A DNA stretch of 64,000 bases from Sphingomonas sp. HMP9. GTDB taxonomy: Bacteria; Pseudomonadota; Alphaproteobacteria; Sphingomonadales; Sphingomonadaceae. The stretch is from contig NZ_AP022673.1 of assembly GCF_013374115.1 (NCBI RefSeq), positions 3,552,501-3,616,500 on the forward strand, read 5' to 3'. The notes beneath the pieces were generated by a model, which was not told the origin of the DNA, did no database searches, and saw only the letters and a program-made list of their open reading frames with translations. Made by a program: the position numbers and the translations under genes. How positions within the stretch are numbered: position 1 is the first letter of the stretch; every line of letters starts with the position of its first letter. Shown one piece after another: positions 1 to 9,459 of this stretch.

Positions 1-358
1 CCACGCCAAGGCTCGCGACCAGCAACGGTGCGAGCACCTGATGCGCGGACAGGCCGGAGCCCTTCAGCGCGACGATCTCGCTGTTCTGGTTCATCGTGAT
101 CAGCGTCAGGATGGTGCCTAGCAGGACGGAAAACGGCAGGAAGCGCGATACGATCTGCGGCGCGCGAAGCGACACATATTGCCAGACCTGCGCATCGCCA
201 TTGCCCGGGAAGGCGAGGATGTCGCCCGAGGTACTCAGCAGGTCGAGCGCCTGGAGCACCAGCACGAGCGCGGCCAGCACCGCGAACGTGCGAACCAGGA
301 ACATCCGGCCCATGTAGATCGCGACCGTCCGCGACGGGAAGAAGCTGACGAGGGTCAT
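1..358 (-). CDS. lptG: LPS export permease LptG, N-terminal part
   Basis: This is the first 119 codons of the second transmembrane permease of the LptBFG transporter, which extracts lipopolysaccharide (or an equivalent glycolipid) from the inner membrane. The translated N-terminus starts MTLVSFFPSRTVAIYMGRMF, followed by a hydrophobic helix and the family-typical stretch with NQNSEIVALKGSGLS near residue 95, matching the YjgP/YjgQ family. The ATG overlaps the lptF stop codon as ATGA, so the two permeases are translationally coupled. The gene runs off the left edge of the window. Confidence 0.9.
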   Translation of the reverse strand, partial: MTLVSFFPSRTVAIYMGRMFLVRTFAVLAALVLVLQALDLLSTSGDILAFPGNGDAQVWQYVSLRAPQIVSRFLPFSVLLGTILTLITMNQNSEIVALKGSGLSAHQVLAPLLVASLGV

Positions 359-1548
359 GCGGCCTTGCTCTTACGAAAGCCCGGGATACGCTTGGTGATC
401 GCCTTGAACGTCTTGGAAAAGACGCGTTCGAGCGCACCGATCGGTTGCCCGCCGGGAACATAGGCGATCGTGTAGTACATCCACAGGATCAGCCCGGCGA
501 AGATCGTGAACGGCACCCATAGCGCGATGATCGGGTCGATCCGCCCAAGTTCGCCGACGTCCGCCGCATATTGGTTCACCTTGTGATAGGTGACGATCAT
601 CACGATCGACAGGAACACGCCGAGCGCGGACGAGGATCGCTTGGGCGGCACGCCCAGCGCGAGCGCGAGCAGCGGCAACAGGAACATCGTTGCGACTTCG
701 GCAAGACGGAAATGGAATTCGGATCGGCTACCGTCGCGCTGCTCCAGCGTCGCGCCGCGCTGGCCCTGTTTGGCGAGTTCGGGCAGCGTGTATTCGAGAT
801 TGCGCCCGCCGCGACTGCGGAAGCTTTCGAACTTGGGCAGGTTGATCGGCAGGTCGTGGCTGCTGAATGTCAGCACGCGCGGCGTCTTGAACTCGGGCCG
901 GTTGTGGATCAGCGTCCCGTTCGCGAGCCGGAAGATGATGACGTTGGGATCGTCGGTCGCGAGGAACTTGCCCTTCTCGGCGGTCACGCCCAGCCAGTCG
1001 CCATTCTGGCTCGACGCGTGGACGAAGATACCCGACAGCTCGCGGCCCTTGTCCTTGCTCTCCTCGATCCGCAGCGTCATCCGGTCGCCCAGATTGGTGA
1101 ACTCGCCGACCTTGATCGACGCGCCCAGCGCGCCGGTGCGCAGTTCGAACCGCAGACCCTCGTAATAATAGCGGGCGATCGGCTGGACATAGCCGACGAT
1201 CGCGAGGTTCAGCAGCGCCAGTGCAATCGTGTACATATACGGCACGCGCAGCAGCCGGTTGTAGCTCATGCCGACGCCGCGCAGCACGTCGAGCTCGGAC
1301 GAGGTCGACAGCCGGCGGAAGGCGAGCAGGATGCCAAGCATCAGCCCGATCGGAATACCGAGCCCGAGATATTCGGGCAGCAGGTTCGCCAGCATCCGCC
1401 ACACGACGCTGATCGGCCCGCCTTGCGTCGCGACGAAATTGAACAGCCCGAGCATGCGGTCGAGAACGAACAGCATGACGGCGATCAGCAGCGTCGAAAA
1501 AAGCGGCACCGCGATCAGCCGGGCCATGTAGCGGTCGATGGATTTCAT
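355..1548 (-). CDS. lptF: LPS export permease LptF
   Basis: A 397-residue inner-membrane permease of the YjgP/YjgQ family and partner of LptG in the LptBFG lipopolysaccharide exporter. Visible features are an N-terminal helix pair (about residues 10-75), the motif ELDVLRGVGMSYNRLLR near residue 85, a periplasmic beta-jellyroll region in the middle and three further C-terminal helices. Length is normal for the family. The start follows MKSIDRYMARLIAVPL, as is common in alphaproteobacterial LptF. It precedes lptG with a 4-base overlap. Confidence 0.93.
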   Translation of the reverse strand: MKSIDRYMARLIAVPLFSTLLIAVMLFVLDRMLGLFNFVATQGGPISVVWRMLANLLPEYLGLGIPIGLMLGILLAFRRLSTSSELDVLRGVGMSYNRLLRVPYMYTIALALLNLAIVGYVQPIARYYYEGLRFELRTGALGASIKVGEFTNLGDRMTLRIEESKDKGRELSGIFVHASSQNGDWLGVTAEKGKFLATDDPNVIIFRLANGTLIHNRPEFKTPRVLTFSSHDLPINLPKFESFRSRGGRNLEYTLPELAKQGQRGATLEQRDGSRSEFHFRLAEVATMFLLPLLALALGVPPKRSSSALGVFLSIVMIVTYHKVNQYAADVGELGRIDPIIALWVPFTIFAGLILWMYYTIAYVPGGQPIGALERVFSKTFKAITKRIPGFRKSKAA

Positions 1549-1637
1549 GCGCGGGTTGGGCTCGGTATGCTGGGTCGCGCGGGTATAGGGGCGCCGGGGC
1601 GAGGCGTCATCCTCAATCGCAACACGTTAGTGAACGA

Positions 1638-3602
1638 TCATTCCGCAGCGATCGAGTGGCCTGTCTCGCGGCGCTCCGCTGCCATCGCGGTTATGACGGC
1701 GCGCTCCAGCCCGTTGAGCGTGAAGGGTTTGCGCAACACCTCGTGCCCGCCGAACTGCGCGACGTTCACCTCGCCGGCAAACCCGGTGACGAAGAGCACC
1801 GCGACGTGCGGATAGAGTGGGGAGAGCGCAGCGATCATCTCCGGCCCGGTCTGACGCGGCATCAGCACGTCGGAGATGATCAGACCGATCCCCGGGTTCG
1901 CGGCGAGCAGTGCCGGCGCGGCGAGCGGATCGTCGCACGCGATCGGATCATGGCCGATCTCCTCCAGCGCGCCGGTGGTTGCCGCCAGCACGCGCGGATC
2001 GTCCTCCACGACCAGGATCTGCAACGTCGCCGGCATCGTCGGCGCGATCGGCTCGACCACCGCGACAGGAGCGGGGGGCAGGGGACGTGCGACCAGCGCG
2101 GCAGCGCGCGGGAAATAGAGCGTAACGGTCGTTCCTTTACCCGGTGCGGAGGCGATGCCGACTTCGCCGTGCAGTTGCTGGACAAGCGCGAAGATCTGGC
2201 TGAGCCCGAGCCCGGTGCCCTTGCCGACTTCCTTGGTGGTGAAGAAGGGCTCGAACACGCGCTCGGCGATTTCAGGCGGCATTCCGCAGCCATCGTCGCT
2301 GACCATGATCGTGACGTAATCGCCCGCGGCGCACTGCCCGACCTGCTCCGCCGCCAACGTGAGCGTACCGGTCGCGACGGTCAGCGTGCCGCGCCCGTTC
2401 ATCGCGTCGCGCGCATTGACCGCTAGGTTCAGCACCGCGTTCTCCAACTGGACGCGATCGGCCCGGACGCACCCGCCGGCCGCGTCGTCACGCACAATGA
2501 CCGTAATCGCATCGCCCAGCGTACGGTCGAGCAAGTCGGACATACCGGCGACCAGCGCGGCGGCGTCGATCGTCTCGGCCTTCAGCGAATCCTCGCGGCT
2601 GAAGGCGAGCAGTCGGCGGGTCAGCGCCGCCGCCCGGTTCGCGCCCTCGGTAGCGCTGTCGATATGGCGACGGACGCTCGTCTGATCGCTCGCCAGATTG
2701 CGCCGCGCGAGTTCGAGCCCCCCCAGCACGACCGCCAGCATGTTGTTGAAGTCGTGCGCGATGCCGCCGGTGAGCTGGCCGACTGCCTCCATCTTCTGGA
2801 TCTGGCGCAGCTTGGCTTCCTGCACGCGCAGTTCGGCGGTGGCGGCGGCGACTGCGGTAGTCAGCTCGTCGGCGCGTTCGCGTTCAAGCTCGGCATCGGC
2901 CAGCGCGGTCGCACGCTCGCCAACCGCGCGGATCGTGAACCAGCCCAGCAGGGTCGCCCCCAGTACGATCAACACGCCGAATATCGCGAGCACGCCTGCG
3001 ACCCAGCTGGACCGCTCGACCGACCCCATCGCCGCCGCGGTCCGCTCGTCGAGCAGCGCGCGCTCGCCGGCGATCAGCGTGTCGAGCGTCGTGTTGATCT
3101 CGATGAGCGTCGGCGCCTTGCGGGCCTGATAGTAGCGCGCCAGCGCCTGCCCGTTCTTGCCGTAACTCGTGTTGAGCGCGGTCAGCGACAACTCCCGCCC
3201 GCGCGCGTCATAGGCGGCGCGGAGGCGATCGACTCGCGGCTGCTGCCTGGGGTTGTCGTTGGTGATCTGGTCGAGCCGATCGATCTGCGTCCCCGCGAGC
3301 AACCACTCGTCGAAATAGAGCTGCCCCAGCTGCTTGTCGCCGCTGATGACATAGCGCCCCAGCGACGCCTCCGACCGCGCGATCGTCCCCGACAGCGTCC
3401 GCGCGAGGATCATCACGTCATAGCTATGCGCCTGCAGTTCCAGCGCGCGATCCCGCTGCCGGTTGGCATCGCCGAGCGTCACGATGAGCGCGACCAGCAC
3501 GGCCGCACCGAGCAGGCCCATCACGACCAACATGGCTATGCGCCACCGTGCCCCGCCCCCCTGGGCCGCCGTCTCGACCTCGTCTTGCGTCACGGCCTGC
3601 AT
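1638..3602 (-). CDS. membrane hybrid histidine kinase with CHASE3-like sensor and receiver
   Basis: A 654-residue sensor kinase. Helices at about residues 22-44 and 200-222 bracket a periplasmic helical domain resembling CHASE3 (one of the DUF/CHASE3 four-helix sensors). A coiled coil follows (about 225-265), then a HisKA-type dimerisation region with the phospho-acceptor in GGIAHDFNN (His283), an HATPase domain with DDGCGMPPE and [10 protein letters not shown] motifs, and a C-terminal receiver with LVVEDDP, phospho-acceptor Asp578 in ISDVLMP and the conserved KP. The start could be a little downstream. No cognate regulator lies next to it, so output probably passes through the attached receiver or a distant partner. 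Ligand unknown. Confidence 0.85.
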   Translation of the reverse strand: MQAVTQDEVETAAQGGGARWRIAMLVVMGLLGAAVLVALIVTLGDANRQRDRALELQAHSYDVMILARTLSGTIARSEASLGRYVISGDKQLGQLYFDEWLLAGTQIDRLDQITNDNPRQQPRVDRLRAAYDARGRELSLTALNTSYGKNGQALARYYQARKAPTLIEINTTLDTLIAGERALLDERTAAAMGSVERSSWVAGVLAIFGVLIVLGATLLGWFTIRAVGERATALADAELERERADELTTAVAAATAELRVQEAKLRQIQKMEAVGQLTGGIAHDFNNMLAVVLGGLELARRNLASDQTSVRRHIDSATEGANRAAALTRRLLAFSREDSLKAETIDAAALVAGMSDLLDRTLGDAITVIVRDDAAGGCVRADRVQLENAVLNLAVNARDAMNGRGTLTVATGTLTLAAEQVGQCAAGDYVTIMVSDDGCGMPPEIAERVFEPFFTTKEVGKGTGLGLSQIFALVQQLHGEVGIASAPGKGTTVTLYFPRAAALVARPLPPAPVAVVEPIAPTMPATLQILVVEDDPRVLAATTGALEEIGHDPIACDDPLAAPALLAANPGIGLIISDVLMPRQTGPEMIAALSPLYPHVAVLFVTGFAGEVNVAQFGGHEVLRKPFTLNGLERAVITAMAAERRETGHSIAAE

Positions 3603-3691
3603 CCTAACGCGTCGTTGCCCACACGCAATGATTTCGATTTGGGCGGCAGGGTGATGGCGGTGGTCCGAGCGCGAGCATCGAGCTCAGACCC

Positions 3692-3776
3692 GCCGTCATC
3701 CTGAAGAACGTCGGGACCCAGAGCCAAGGGCCTCGACGTTCGTAACCCTGGGTCCTGACTTTCGTCAGGATGACGA
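3692..3776. repeat. imperfect palindromic intergenic repeat (family D)
   Basis: An interrupted inverted repeat whose arms contain CGTCATCCTGA and the complement TCAGGATGACG, with inner arms around GGACCCAG/CTGGGTCC. A second copy with a better match lies at 49318-49401, next to icd. It sits between the spt stop codon and the kinase gene and could act as a transcription terminator or a REP-like element. Confidence 0.7.
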
Positions 3777-3792
3777 AGTTCTTCAGCTAAGC

Positions 3793-5055
3793 TTAGCCGA
3801 TCACGCCGACGGAGCGGCCAGCGGCCTCGAACATCCCGAGGATCGTCGTGATCTGATCGTCCGTGTGCTCGGCGCACAGCGAGCAGCGCAGCAGGAACGT
3901 GCCAGCGGGCGTCGCGGGCGGGCGCGCCATGTTCACGTAGAGTCCGCCTTCGAGCAGCGACTGCCAGATCGCGATCGCCTGTTCCTGGTCGGTAAGGATC
4001 ACCGCGATGATCGCCGAGTCGGACGTCTCGGTGCCCAGCTTGAAGCCCATCGTCTTCAGCCCGCCGTGCAGCCGGCGCGCGTTCTTCCACAGCTGCGCGC
4101 GCTTGTCATGCGCGGTCATCAGCTTGCGGATCGAGGCGGCGGCGGTCGCGACCACCGACGGCGGTAGCGAGGCGGTGAAGATGTACGGGCGGCAGGCGAA
4201 GCGGACCATCTCGAACTTCGGGTGGTTCGACACGACGAACCCGCCGACCGTACCGACCGACTTCGAGAAGGTGCCGACGACGAAATCGACCTCGTCGGTC
4301 AGGCCCATCTCCTCGTACACGCCGCGCCCGTTGGGACCGAAAAACCCCATCGAATGCGCCTCGTCGACCAGCACCATGCAGTCATGCTTCTTGGCGACCG
4401 CGACCATCTCTTTCAGCGGCGCAATGTCGCCGAGCATCGAATAGACGCCTTCTAGCACGACCAGCTTGCCGGCCTCCTTGGGCAGGCGGCCGAGCCGCTT
4501 GTCGAGATCGGCGACGTCGTTGTGGCGGAAGCGGACGATCTCGGCATTGCCCTGCTTGCAGCCGTCATAGATCGAGGCGTGGCTGTCGGCGTCGAGGATG
4601 ACGTATTCGCTTTTGCCGGCGAGCGTCGAGATGATCCCGAGATTGGCCATATAGCCGGTCGAGAACACGATCGCGCCGGTCATGTCGTAGAACTCGCGGA
4701 GCGCCTGTTCGACATCGATATGATCGTGGAACGTGCCGTTGAGCATGCGGCTGCCGTTGGTGCCCGAACCGAACGTGTCGAGCGCGTGCTTGCCGGCCTC
4801 GATCACGTCGGGGTCGAACGTCATGCCCATGTAATTGTACGTGCCGAGCAGGATCGTGTCCTTGCCGCGGATCACTGCCTGGGTCGGCGACTTCACCTCG
4901 TCCATCACGATCGTAAACGGGTTGCGCACGCCGGACCGCACCAGCGCCTCGCGTTCGGCGATCAGGCCGTCGAACTTCGACATCAGGTCGCGTTCGGGGG
5001 CGACCTCGGGCGGATCGACGGGGAGGGCGTGGGCAGTGGTGGCGGCTTCGGTCAT
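3793..5055 (-). CDS. spt: serine palmitoyltransferase
   Basis: A 420-residue PLP enzyme of the alpha-oxoamine synthase family that condenses L-serine with an acyl thioester to 3-ketosphinganine, the first step of sphingolipid synthesis. The sequence closely follows the well-studied Sphingomonas paucimobilis enzyme as I recall it: GTYNYMGMTFDPDV, SGTNGSRMLNGT, DADSHASIYDG (His stacking on the cofactor), LVDEAHSMGFFG and the PLP lysine in GTFSKSVGTVGG. I chose the ATG at 5055 because it gives the usual length and start (MTEAATTAHALP); an upstream in-frame ATG at 5115 would add 20 residues overlapping the intergenic hairpin. It is the last gene of the cerR-like/acp/spt group. Confidence 0.96.
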   Translation of the reverse strand: MTEAATTAHALPVDPPEVAPERDLMSKFDGLIAEREALVRSGVRNPFTIVMDEVKSPTQAVIRGKDTILLGTYNYMGMTFDPDVIEAGKHALDTFGSGTNGSRMLNGTFHDHIDVEQALREFYDMTGAIVFSTGYMANLGIISTLAGKSEYVILDADSHASIYDGCKQGNAEIVRFRHNDVADLDKRLGRLPKEAGKLVVLEGVYSMLGDIAPLKEMVAVAKKHDCMVLVDEAHSMGFFGPNGRGVYEEMGLTDEVDFVVGTFSKSVGTVGGFVVSNHPKFEMVRFACRPYIFTASLPPSVVATAAASIRKLMTAHDKRAQLWKNARRLHGGLKTMGFKLGTETSDSAIIAVILTDQEQAIAIWQSLLEGGLYVNMARPPATPAGTFLLRCSLCAEHTDDQITTILGMFEAAGRSVGVIG

Positions 5056-5123
5056 GTTCGGTTCCAAGAGGTTGGAATGTGTTAACGCCTCAAACCGTTC
5101 GTCCCGAGTAGCCATCGAGCTTG

Positions 5124-5169
5124 TCGAGAGCCCGTATCGAGGGACATGTACCTCGATACGGGCTCTCGA
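5124..5169. repeat. perfect 19-bp hairpin between acp and spt
   Basis: Two perfectly complementary 19-base arms (5124-5142 and 5151-5169) separated by the 8-base spacer GACATGTA. It lies in the 150-bp gap between the acyl carrier protein stop and the spt start. There is no T-run on the minus strand, so it is not a classic terminator. It may be a REP-type element, an mRNA-stabilising hairpin or a partial attenuator of spt. Confidence 0.85.
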
Positions 5170-5205
5170 CTACGCTCGATCTACTCGGCACGAACGGCAA
5201 TGGGG

Positions 5206-5448
5206 TCAGGCCTTCAACTTCGCGACCGCATCGACCAGCTGGCCGACCGTTTCGATTTCCGCCTGCATGTTCATCGTGATGATGATGTCGAATTCGTCCT
5301 CGATCGCGGCGACGAAATCCATGACGGTCAGGCTGTCCCACTCCAGGTCGCCCTGGAACGTGGTCGCGTCGGTCAGCGCGACGCCCTTCTTGTTGAAAGG
5401 CTCGATCTGCGCGGTGACGGTGTCGTAGATCTGCTGACGGTCGCTCAT
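5206..5448 (-). CDS. acyl carrier protein of the sphingolipid pathway
   Basis: An 80-residue acidic four-helix carrier protein with the phosphopantetheine attachment serine in the motif EWDSLTVMDF (around residue 38). It is clearly different from the housekeeping AcpP and sits directly upstream of spt on the same strand. In sphingomonads and Caulobacter such a dedicated ACP lies next to serine palmitoyltransferase and is thought to deliver the acyl chain to it. It starts 58 bp after the stop of the reductase gene, so the three genes are probably one transcript. Confidence 0.92.
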   Translation of the reverse strand: MSDRQQIYDTVTAQIEPFNKKGVALTDATTFQGDLEWDSLTVMDFVAAIEDEFDIIITMNMQAEIETVGQLVDAVAKLKA

Positions 5449-5506
5449 GATAATCCCTTCGGTGTCGCAACGATCCCTGACAGGAAATTGCGGCGGCTTT
5501 TCGGCG

Positions 5507-6406
5507 CTATAGCAGTCCGGCGGCGCGATACCACGCCGCGGTTTGCGCGAGCGCTTGGGGGGTCGGGACCGACGGCGTCCACAGCGCGGCCGGCGGCGGC
5601 TTGTGCGACACCCAATCGGGGTGGCAGAAATAGCGGACCCGGTCGCGCGTCAGCCTGGCCTTGCGACGGCGGACGAGTCGGTCGGCGGTCGAAGCGAGCT
5701 TCAGGAGCGCGCGGGGCGTGGAGAAGACCTTGACCGACTTGCCGACCGCCACGCCGATCGCGCGGGCGAAATCGCGGTTGTCCCAGCCGTTCGGTACGCC
5801 GTCGTCGGGCTCCATGATCGACTGCGCGACAGGACTATCCGCGAGTGCGAGCAGCAGCGTGGTCAGGTCCTCGACGTACAGCAGCGAAACGCGCGTGCCG
5901 GCGGGGGGCATCGGCAGATAGCCCGAGCGTGCGGCCTTGAAGACGTCGAGCAGGTCGTGGTCGCGCGGGCCGAAGATCGCGGGCGGGCGGACGATCGTCC
6001 AGTCCAGTCCCGAGGTCTGCACGCGCGTCTCCGCCTCCGCCTTCGACCAGCCGTAATTCGACAGCGCCGGCTCGCGCGCGGCAAGCGACGAGACGTGGAC
6101 GAAGCGGCGGATGTCGGCGGCGCGCGTCGCCTGGATGATGCCTTCGGTGCCCGCGACATTGCCTTTGCCGAAACCTGCGCGATCGGGGGCGTTGACGACA
6201 CCGGCGACGTGAATGACCACGTCCGCGCCATCGACGAGCGTCGCGAGGCTCTTGGGGCGATCGAGCGCGCCTTCGATCCAGGTCACGCCGATGCGCTTGG
6301 CCTGCGGTTTGCGGGCGAGCGCGCGGACGGTGTGGCCGGTTTCCAGCGCGTGGTCGATCAAGTGGCTGCCGACGAACCCGGTGCCGCCTGTGATGGCCAG
6401 GATCAT
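5507..6406 (-). CDS. NAD(P)-dependent epimerase/reductase, candidate ceramide reductase
   Basis: A 299-residue extended short-chain dehydrogenase. The N-terminal TGGTGFVGSHLIDHAL is the Rossmann nucleotide-binding loop, and the catalytic YxxxK is visible as YGWSKAE near residue 118. It resembles complex-I NDUFA9-like and sugar-epimerase-like proteins. In Caulobacter crescentus a gene of this type located next to spt and its ACP encodes CerR, which reduces the oxidised ceramide intermediate; the same neighbourhood here supports that role. The exact substrate is an inference from context. Confidence 0.82.
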   Translation of the reverse strand: MILAITGGTGFVGSHLIDHALETGHTVRALARKPQAKRIGVTWIEGALDRPKSLATLVDGADVVIHVAGVVNAPDRAGFGKGNVAGTEGIIQATRAADIRRFVHVSSLAAREPALSNYGWSKAEAETRVQTSGLDWTIVRPPAIFGPRDHDLLDVFKAARSGYLPMPPAGTRVSLLYVEDLTTLLLALADSPVAQSIMEPDDGVPNGWDNRDFARAIGVAVGKSVKVFSTPRALLKLASTADRLVRRRKARLTRDRVRYFCHPDWVSHKPPPAALWTPSVPTPQALAQTAAWYRAAGLL

Positions 6407-6455
6407 GACGGCGCTCCAAACGAAGACGTATGTTCACCCGCAAAGGCGCCGCGAG

Positions 6456-7553
6456 TCATACGATTGCCAAGTGATTGCGGTGGACCAAGGCGGATCTTGG
6501 CGCGTAACCTAGGATCGCCGCGTGGTCGTCGCTATGGCGACCAAGCAGGCGTGCCGTGTCGGCGGCATCATACTCAGCGAGGCCACGCGCGACGGTGCCG
6601 GCTGGTCCTTCGATCGTCACGAGATCGCCCCGCGTAAACCCACCATCGATCCGAGTCGCGCCAGTGGCGAGCAGACTCCGCCCCTGTCCAAGCGCCGCCG
6701 CAGCCCCGGCATCGACATGGATCGCCCCCTTCGCGGTGAGCCCACCCGCCAGCCAAGCCTTCCGCGCGGACGCCGTGCGCTCGGCGGTAAAGATCGTGTG
6801 GCGGGCGGGGGTGGACAGCGGATGCTCGATCCGCCCCGACGCGATCGCCAGCGGGATACCCGCACCGGTCGCGATCCGCGCGGCGGCGATCTTCGAGGCC
6901 ATCCCGCCCGACCCCATTCCAGACCCCGACCCATCGTCCGCCATGCCCGCAACCGCATCGATCCTGGGCACGCTGGCGATATGAGTCGCGGACGGATCGA
7001 CGTGCGGGTTGGCGGTATAAAGCCCGTCGACGTCGGACAGCAGGATCACTCCTTGCGCACCGGCGGCCTGCGCGACCCGGGCGGCAAGGCGGTCATTGTC
7101 GCCGAAGCGGATTTCCTCGGTCGCGACGCTGTCGTTCTCGTTGATGACCGGCACGACCTTCAGCGACAGCAACCGGTTCAGCGTCGCGGCGGCGTTGAGA
7201 TAGCGACGGCGGTCTTCGAGGTCGTCGAGCGTGACGAGTATCTGCGCCGCGTTCAGACCCTGCGCGGCCAGCAGTTCGGCCCAGACCTGGCTCAGCGCGA
7301 TCTGGCCCGTGGCGGCAGCGGCTTGCGCATCCTCGAGACTCGCCCGCCCGCCCTTGGCGAGACCAAGCCGGCGTGCGCCCAAGGCAATTGCCCCGGACGA
7401 TACGATCGCAACCTGCTGGCCCTCACCAGTCCGAGCCGCAATGTCGGCGACGAGTCCGGTCAGCCACTCCCGCCGAACGCTCCCATCGGGATCGACAAGC
7501 AATGCCGAGCCGATCTTCACGATCAGTCGCGGGCAGGACGACGGCGGGAACAT
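6456..7553 (-). CDS. proB: glutamate 5-kinase
   Basis: A 365-residue enzyme that phosphorylates glutamate as the first step of proline synthesis. It has the amino-acid kinase fold (CPRLIVKIGSALL, VSSGAIALGARRLG, NENDSVATEEIRFGDND) followed by a C-terminal PUA domain from about residue 270 (KGAIHVDAGAAAAL onward). I chose the ATG at 7553 rather than 7571: the longer version runs into the palindromic repeat at 7563, and a GGGAGAG ribosome site lies just upstream of 7553. It follows obgE in the same direction, an order common in alphaproteobacteria. Confidence 0.93.
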   Translation of the reverse strand: MFPPSSCPRLIVKIGSALLVDPDGSVRREWLTGLVADIAARTGEGQQVAIVSSGAIALGARRLGLAKGGRASLEDAQAAAATGQIALSQVWAELLAAQGLNAAQILVTLDDLEDRRRYLNAAATLNRLLSLKVVPVINENDSVATEEIRFGDNDRLAARVAQAAGAQGVILLSDVDGLYTANPHVDPSATHIASVPRIDAVAGMADDGSGSGMGSGGMASKIAAARIATGAGIPLAIASGRIEHPLSTPARHTIFTAERTASARKAWLAGGLTAKGAIHVDAGAAAALGQGRSLLATGATRIDGGFTRGDLVTIEGPAGTVARGLAEYDAADTARLLGRHSDDHAAILGYAPRSALVHRNHLAIV

Positions 7554-7562
7554 CACTGCTCG

Positions 7563-7661
7563 CTCTCCCATGCGGGGAGAGGGCCGGGGTGAGGGGCGGC
7601 CACGGGCGATAGCGCTTGGAACAGCCCCTCACCCAACGCTCTCCCCGACGGGGAGAGGGCT
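7563..7661. repeat. palindromic intergenic repeat (family C)
   Basis: An inverted repeat with arms rich in CTCTCCC/GGGGAGAGG and inner arms GGTGAGGGG/CCCCTCACC. It fills the gap between the obgE stop and the proB start. A related element lies downstream of tsf at about 54895-55035. Its end supplies the purine-rich sequence that may serve as the proB ribosome binding site. Confidence 0.75.
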
Positions 7662-7671
7662 AAGAGGGACG

Positions 7672-8718
7672 CTAGAGCGGCGACCATGCGACCGGCACTT
7701 CGCCTTCTTCCAGCTCCTTCGGCGCCCCCGGCGCTGGCCCGATCGCCTCGATCAGCTGGTCGAGCACCGCCTCGATACCAGCGCCACTCGCGCCCGAAAT
7801 CGCCATCACCTCGGCGCCGCTGGCTTCTGCCAGTTCCGCCGACAGCGCTGCGATGAGTTCCGGATCGAGCATGTCGATCTTGTTCAGCGCGACAATCACC
7901 CGCTTGTCGGTGAGCCCCTCGCCATAATTTTCCAGCTCGTCGCGCACGATCCGGTACGATTCGGCGACATCGGCGTCGTTCGCATCGACCAGATGCAGCA
8001 GCACCCGGCACCGCTCGATATGCCCGAGGAACCGGTCGCCGATGCCTGCGCCCTCGGCCGCACCCTGGATCAGGCCCGGAATATCCGCGACGACGAATTC
8101 GCGCTGCTTGTGGCGCACCACCCCCAGCTGCGGCCGCGTGGTCGTGAAGGCGTACTCGCCGACCTTGGCCTGTGCGTTCGTCACCTGGTTGATGAAGGTC
8201 GACTTGCCCGCATTGGGCAGCCCGACCAGACCCGCATCGGCGAGCAGCTTCAGCCGCAGCCAGACCCACGCCTCGCCGAACGGCCAGCCGGTGCCATGCT
8301 GGCGCGGGGTGCGGTTGGTCGATGTCTTGTAGCTCGCGTTACCGCGCCCGCCGTCGCCACCGCGGAACAGCACTTCGCGCTGGCCGACCTCGGTGAAGTC
8401 GATCAGTACCTCTTCCTTGTCCTCCGACAACACCTGCGTGCCCAGCGGAACGCGGATCACGAGATCGTTGCCGCCTGCGCCGGTGCGGTTCGAACCCGAC
8501 CCGCCCGAGCCGCGTGGCGCGCGGAAATGCTGTGTGTAGCGAAAGTCGATCAGCGTGTTGAGGCCGGCGATGCATTCGAACACGATGTCGCCGCCCTTGC
8601 CGCCATTGCCGCCGTCGGGGCCGCCATATTCGATATATTTCTCGCGGCGGAAGCTGACGGCACCGGGGCCGCCCTCACCCGAACGTACGTAGATCTTGGC
8701 TTGGTCTAGAAAATGCAT
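7672..8718 (-). CDS. obgE: ribosome-associated GTPase ObgE/CgtA
   Basis: A 348-residue essential GTPase that acts in 50S subunit maturation and stress control. The glycine-rich Obg fold occupies about residues 1-158 ([34 protein letters not shown]). The G domain follows, with the P-loop [27 protein letters not shown] and NKIDML. There is only a short acidic C-terminal tail. The start [17 protein letters not shown] is canonical. It lies upstream of proB. Confidence 0.96.
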   Translation of the reverse strand: MHFLDQAKIYVRSGEGGPGAVSFRREKYIEYGGPDGGNGGKGGDIVFECIAGLNTLIDFRYTQHFRAPRGSGGSGSNRTGAGGNDLVIRVPLGTQVLSEDKEEVLIDFTEVGQREVLFRGGDGGRGNASYKTSTNRTPRQHGTGWPFGEAWVWLRLKLLADAGLVGLPNAGKSTFINQVTNAQAKVGEYAFTTTRPQLGVVRHKQREFVVADIPGLIQGAAEGAGIGDRFLGHIERCRVLLHLVDANDADVAESYRIVRDELENYGEGLTDKRVIVALNKIDMLDPELIAALSAELAEASGAEVMAISGASGAGIEAVLDQLIEAIGPAPGAPKELEEGEVPVAWSPL

Positions 8719-8796
8719 CGCCGCCCCATAGCGAAATTGGCGAAAATCTCCACCCTCTGCGATTCGGCTTGCGATTCGACCCGCGATCCGATGCGC

Positions 8797-9396
8797 TCAG
8801 CAGCGGGCAGGGGTGGCGGCGTCCTTGCTGGCGAGCAGCGCGTCGAGCGCGAGTTCGCGCGCCTTGCCGACCGGCAGCCCGAGCGCACGCGCCATCGGTG
8901 CCCCCATCAGCGCATCGCCCAGCGCCATCAGTACGAGCGTCAACGTCTGCTCTTGGATCGGCTGGTCGCCGGGCATGTCGCCCTCGGCCAGTTCGTCGAC
9001 GAGATCGTGAATCGCGGTGAGAATCGGGTCGAGTGCATCGGTATTGCCCGACAGGATCATCCAGCTCGCCAGCGCCCCCGCACCGCCTTTGCCGAATGCG
9101 TCGAAGGTCATCTCCACCACCTCCCGCGGGTCCAGCTCGCCCGCCCGCACGCTCAGCACCGCCGCACCGATCGTGCCGACGATATCCGCCGCCATCCGCG
9201 TGATCAGCGCGGTATGCAGCGCTTCGGCCGAGCCGAAATGATGAAGCAGGTTCGCGTGCGTGCGCCCAACGCGGCCCGCCACCGCCTTCAACGTCACCGC
9301 GCTGGGGCCGCTTTCGACCAGTAGCGCACGCGCCGCCTCGACGGCGGCTTCACGAGATTCGGTGGGGGAGAGGCGCTTGCGCGGTGTTGACGTCAC
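8797..9396 (-). CDS. TetR-family transcriptional regulator
   Basis: A 199-residue regulator. The N-terminal helix-turn-helix reads VTLKAVAGRVGRTHANLLHHFGSAEALHTALI (continuous from about residue 37; TetR signature with the LLHHFGS recognition part). The C-terminal ligand-binding half is variable, so the ligand cannot be told. It is divergently transcribed from the hydrolase gene starting at 9460, and a perfect TTACAT/ATGTAA palindrome lies between them, suggesting it represses itself and that gene. Confidence 0.88.
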   Translation of the reverse strand: MTSTPRKRLSPTESREAAVEAARALLVESGPSAVTLKAVAGRVGRTHANLLHHFGSAEALHTALITRMAADIVGTIGAAVLSVRAGELDPREVVEMTFDAFGKGGAGALASWMILSGNTDALDPILTAIHDLVDELAEGDMPGDQPIQEQTLTLVLMALGDALMGAPMARALGLPVGKARELALDALLASKDAATPARC

Positions 9397-9412
9397 GGAC
9401 CGGGGAACCTAT

Positions 9413-9426
9413 TTACATCAATGTAA
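9413..9426. promoter_or_regulatory. probable TetR operator in divergent promoter region
   Basis: A perfect palindrome of 6-base arms, TTACAT-CA-ATGTAA, midway between the divergent TetR gene and the metal-dependent hydrolase gene. Size and position fit a TetR-family operator. The link to this regulator is inferred from position only. Confidence 0.6.
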
Positions 9427-9459
9427 GTAACGAGCGTTCATTCCTGTTTGGAGGTTTCC

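Noticed and set aside
8706..8888. Short minus-strand frame upstream of obgE
   Set aside because: Overlaps the end of the TetR gene and has no features of a protein.
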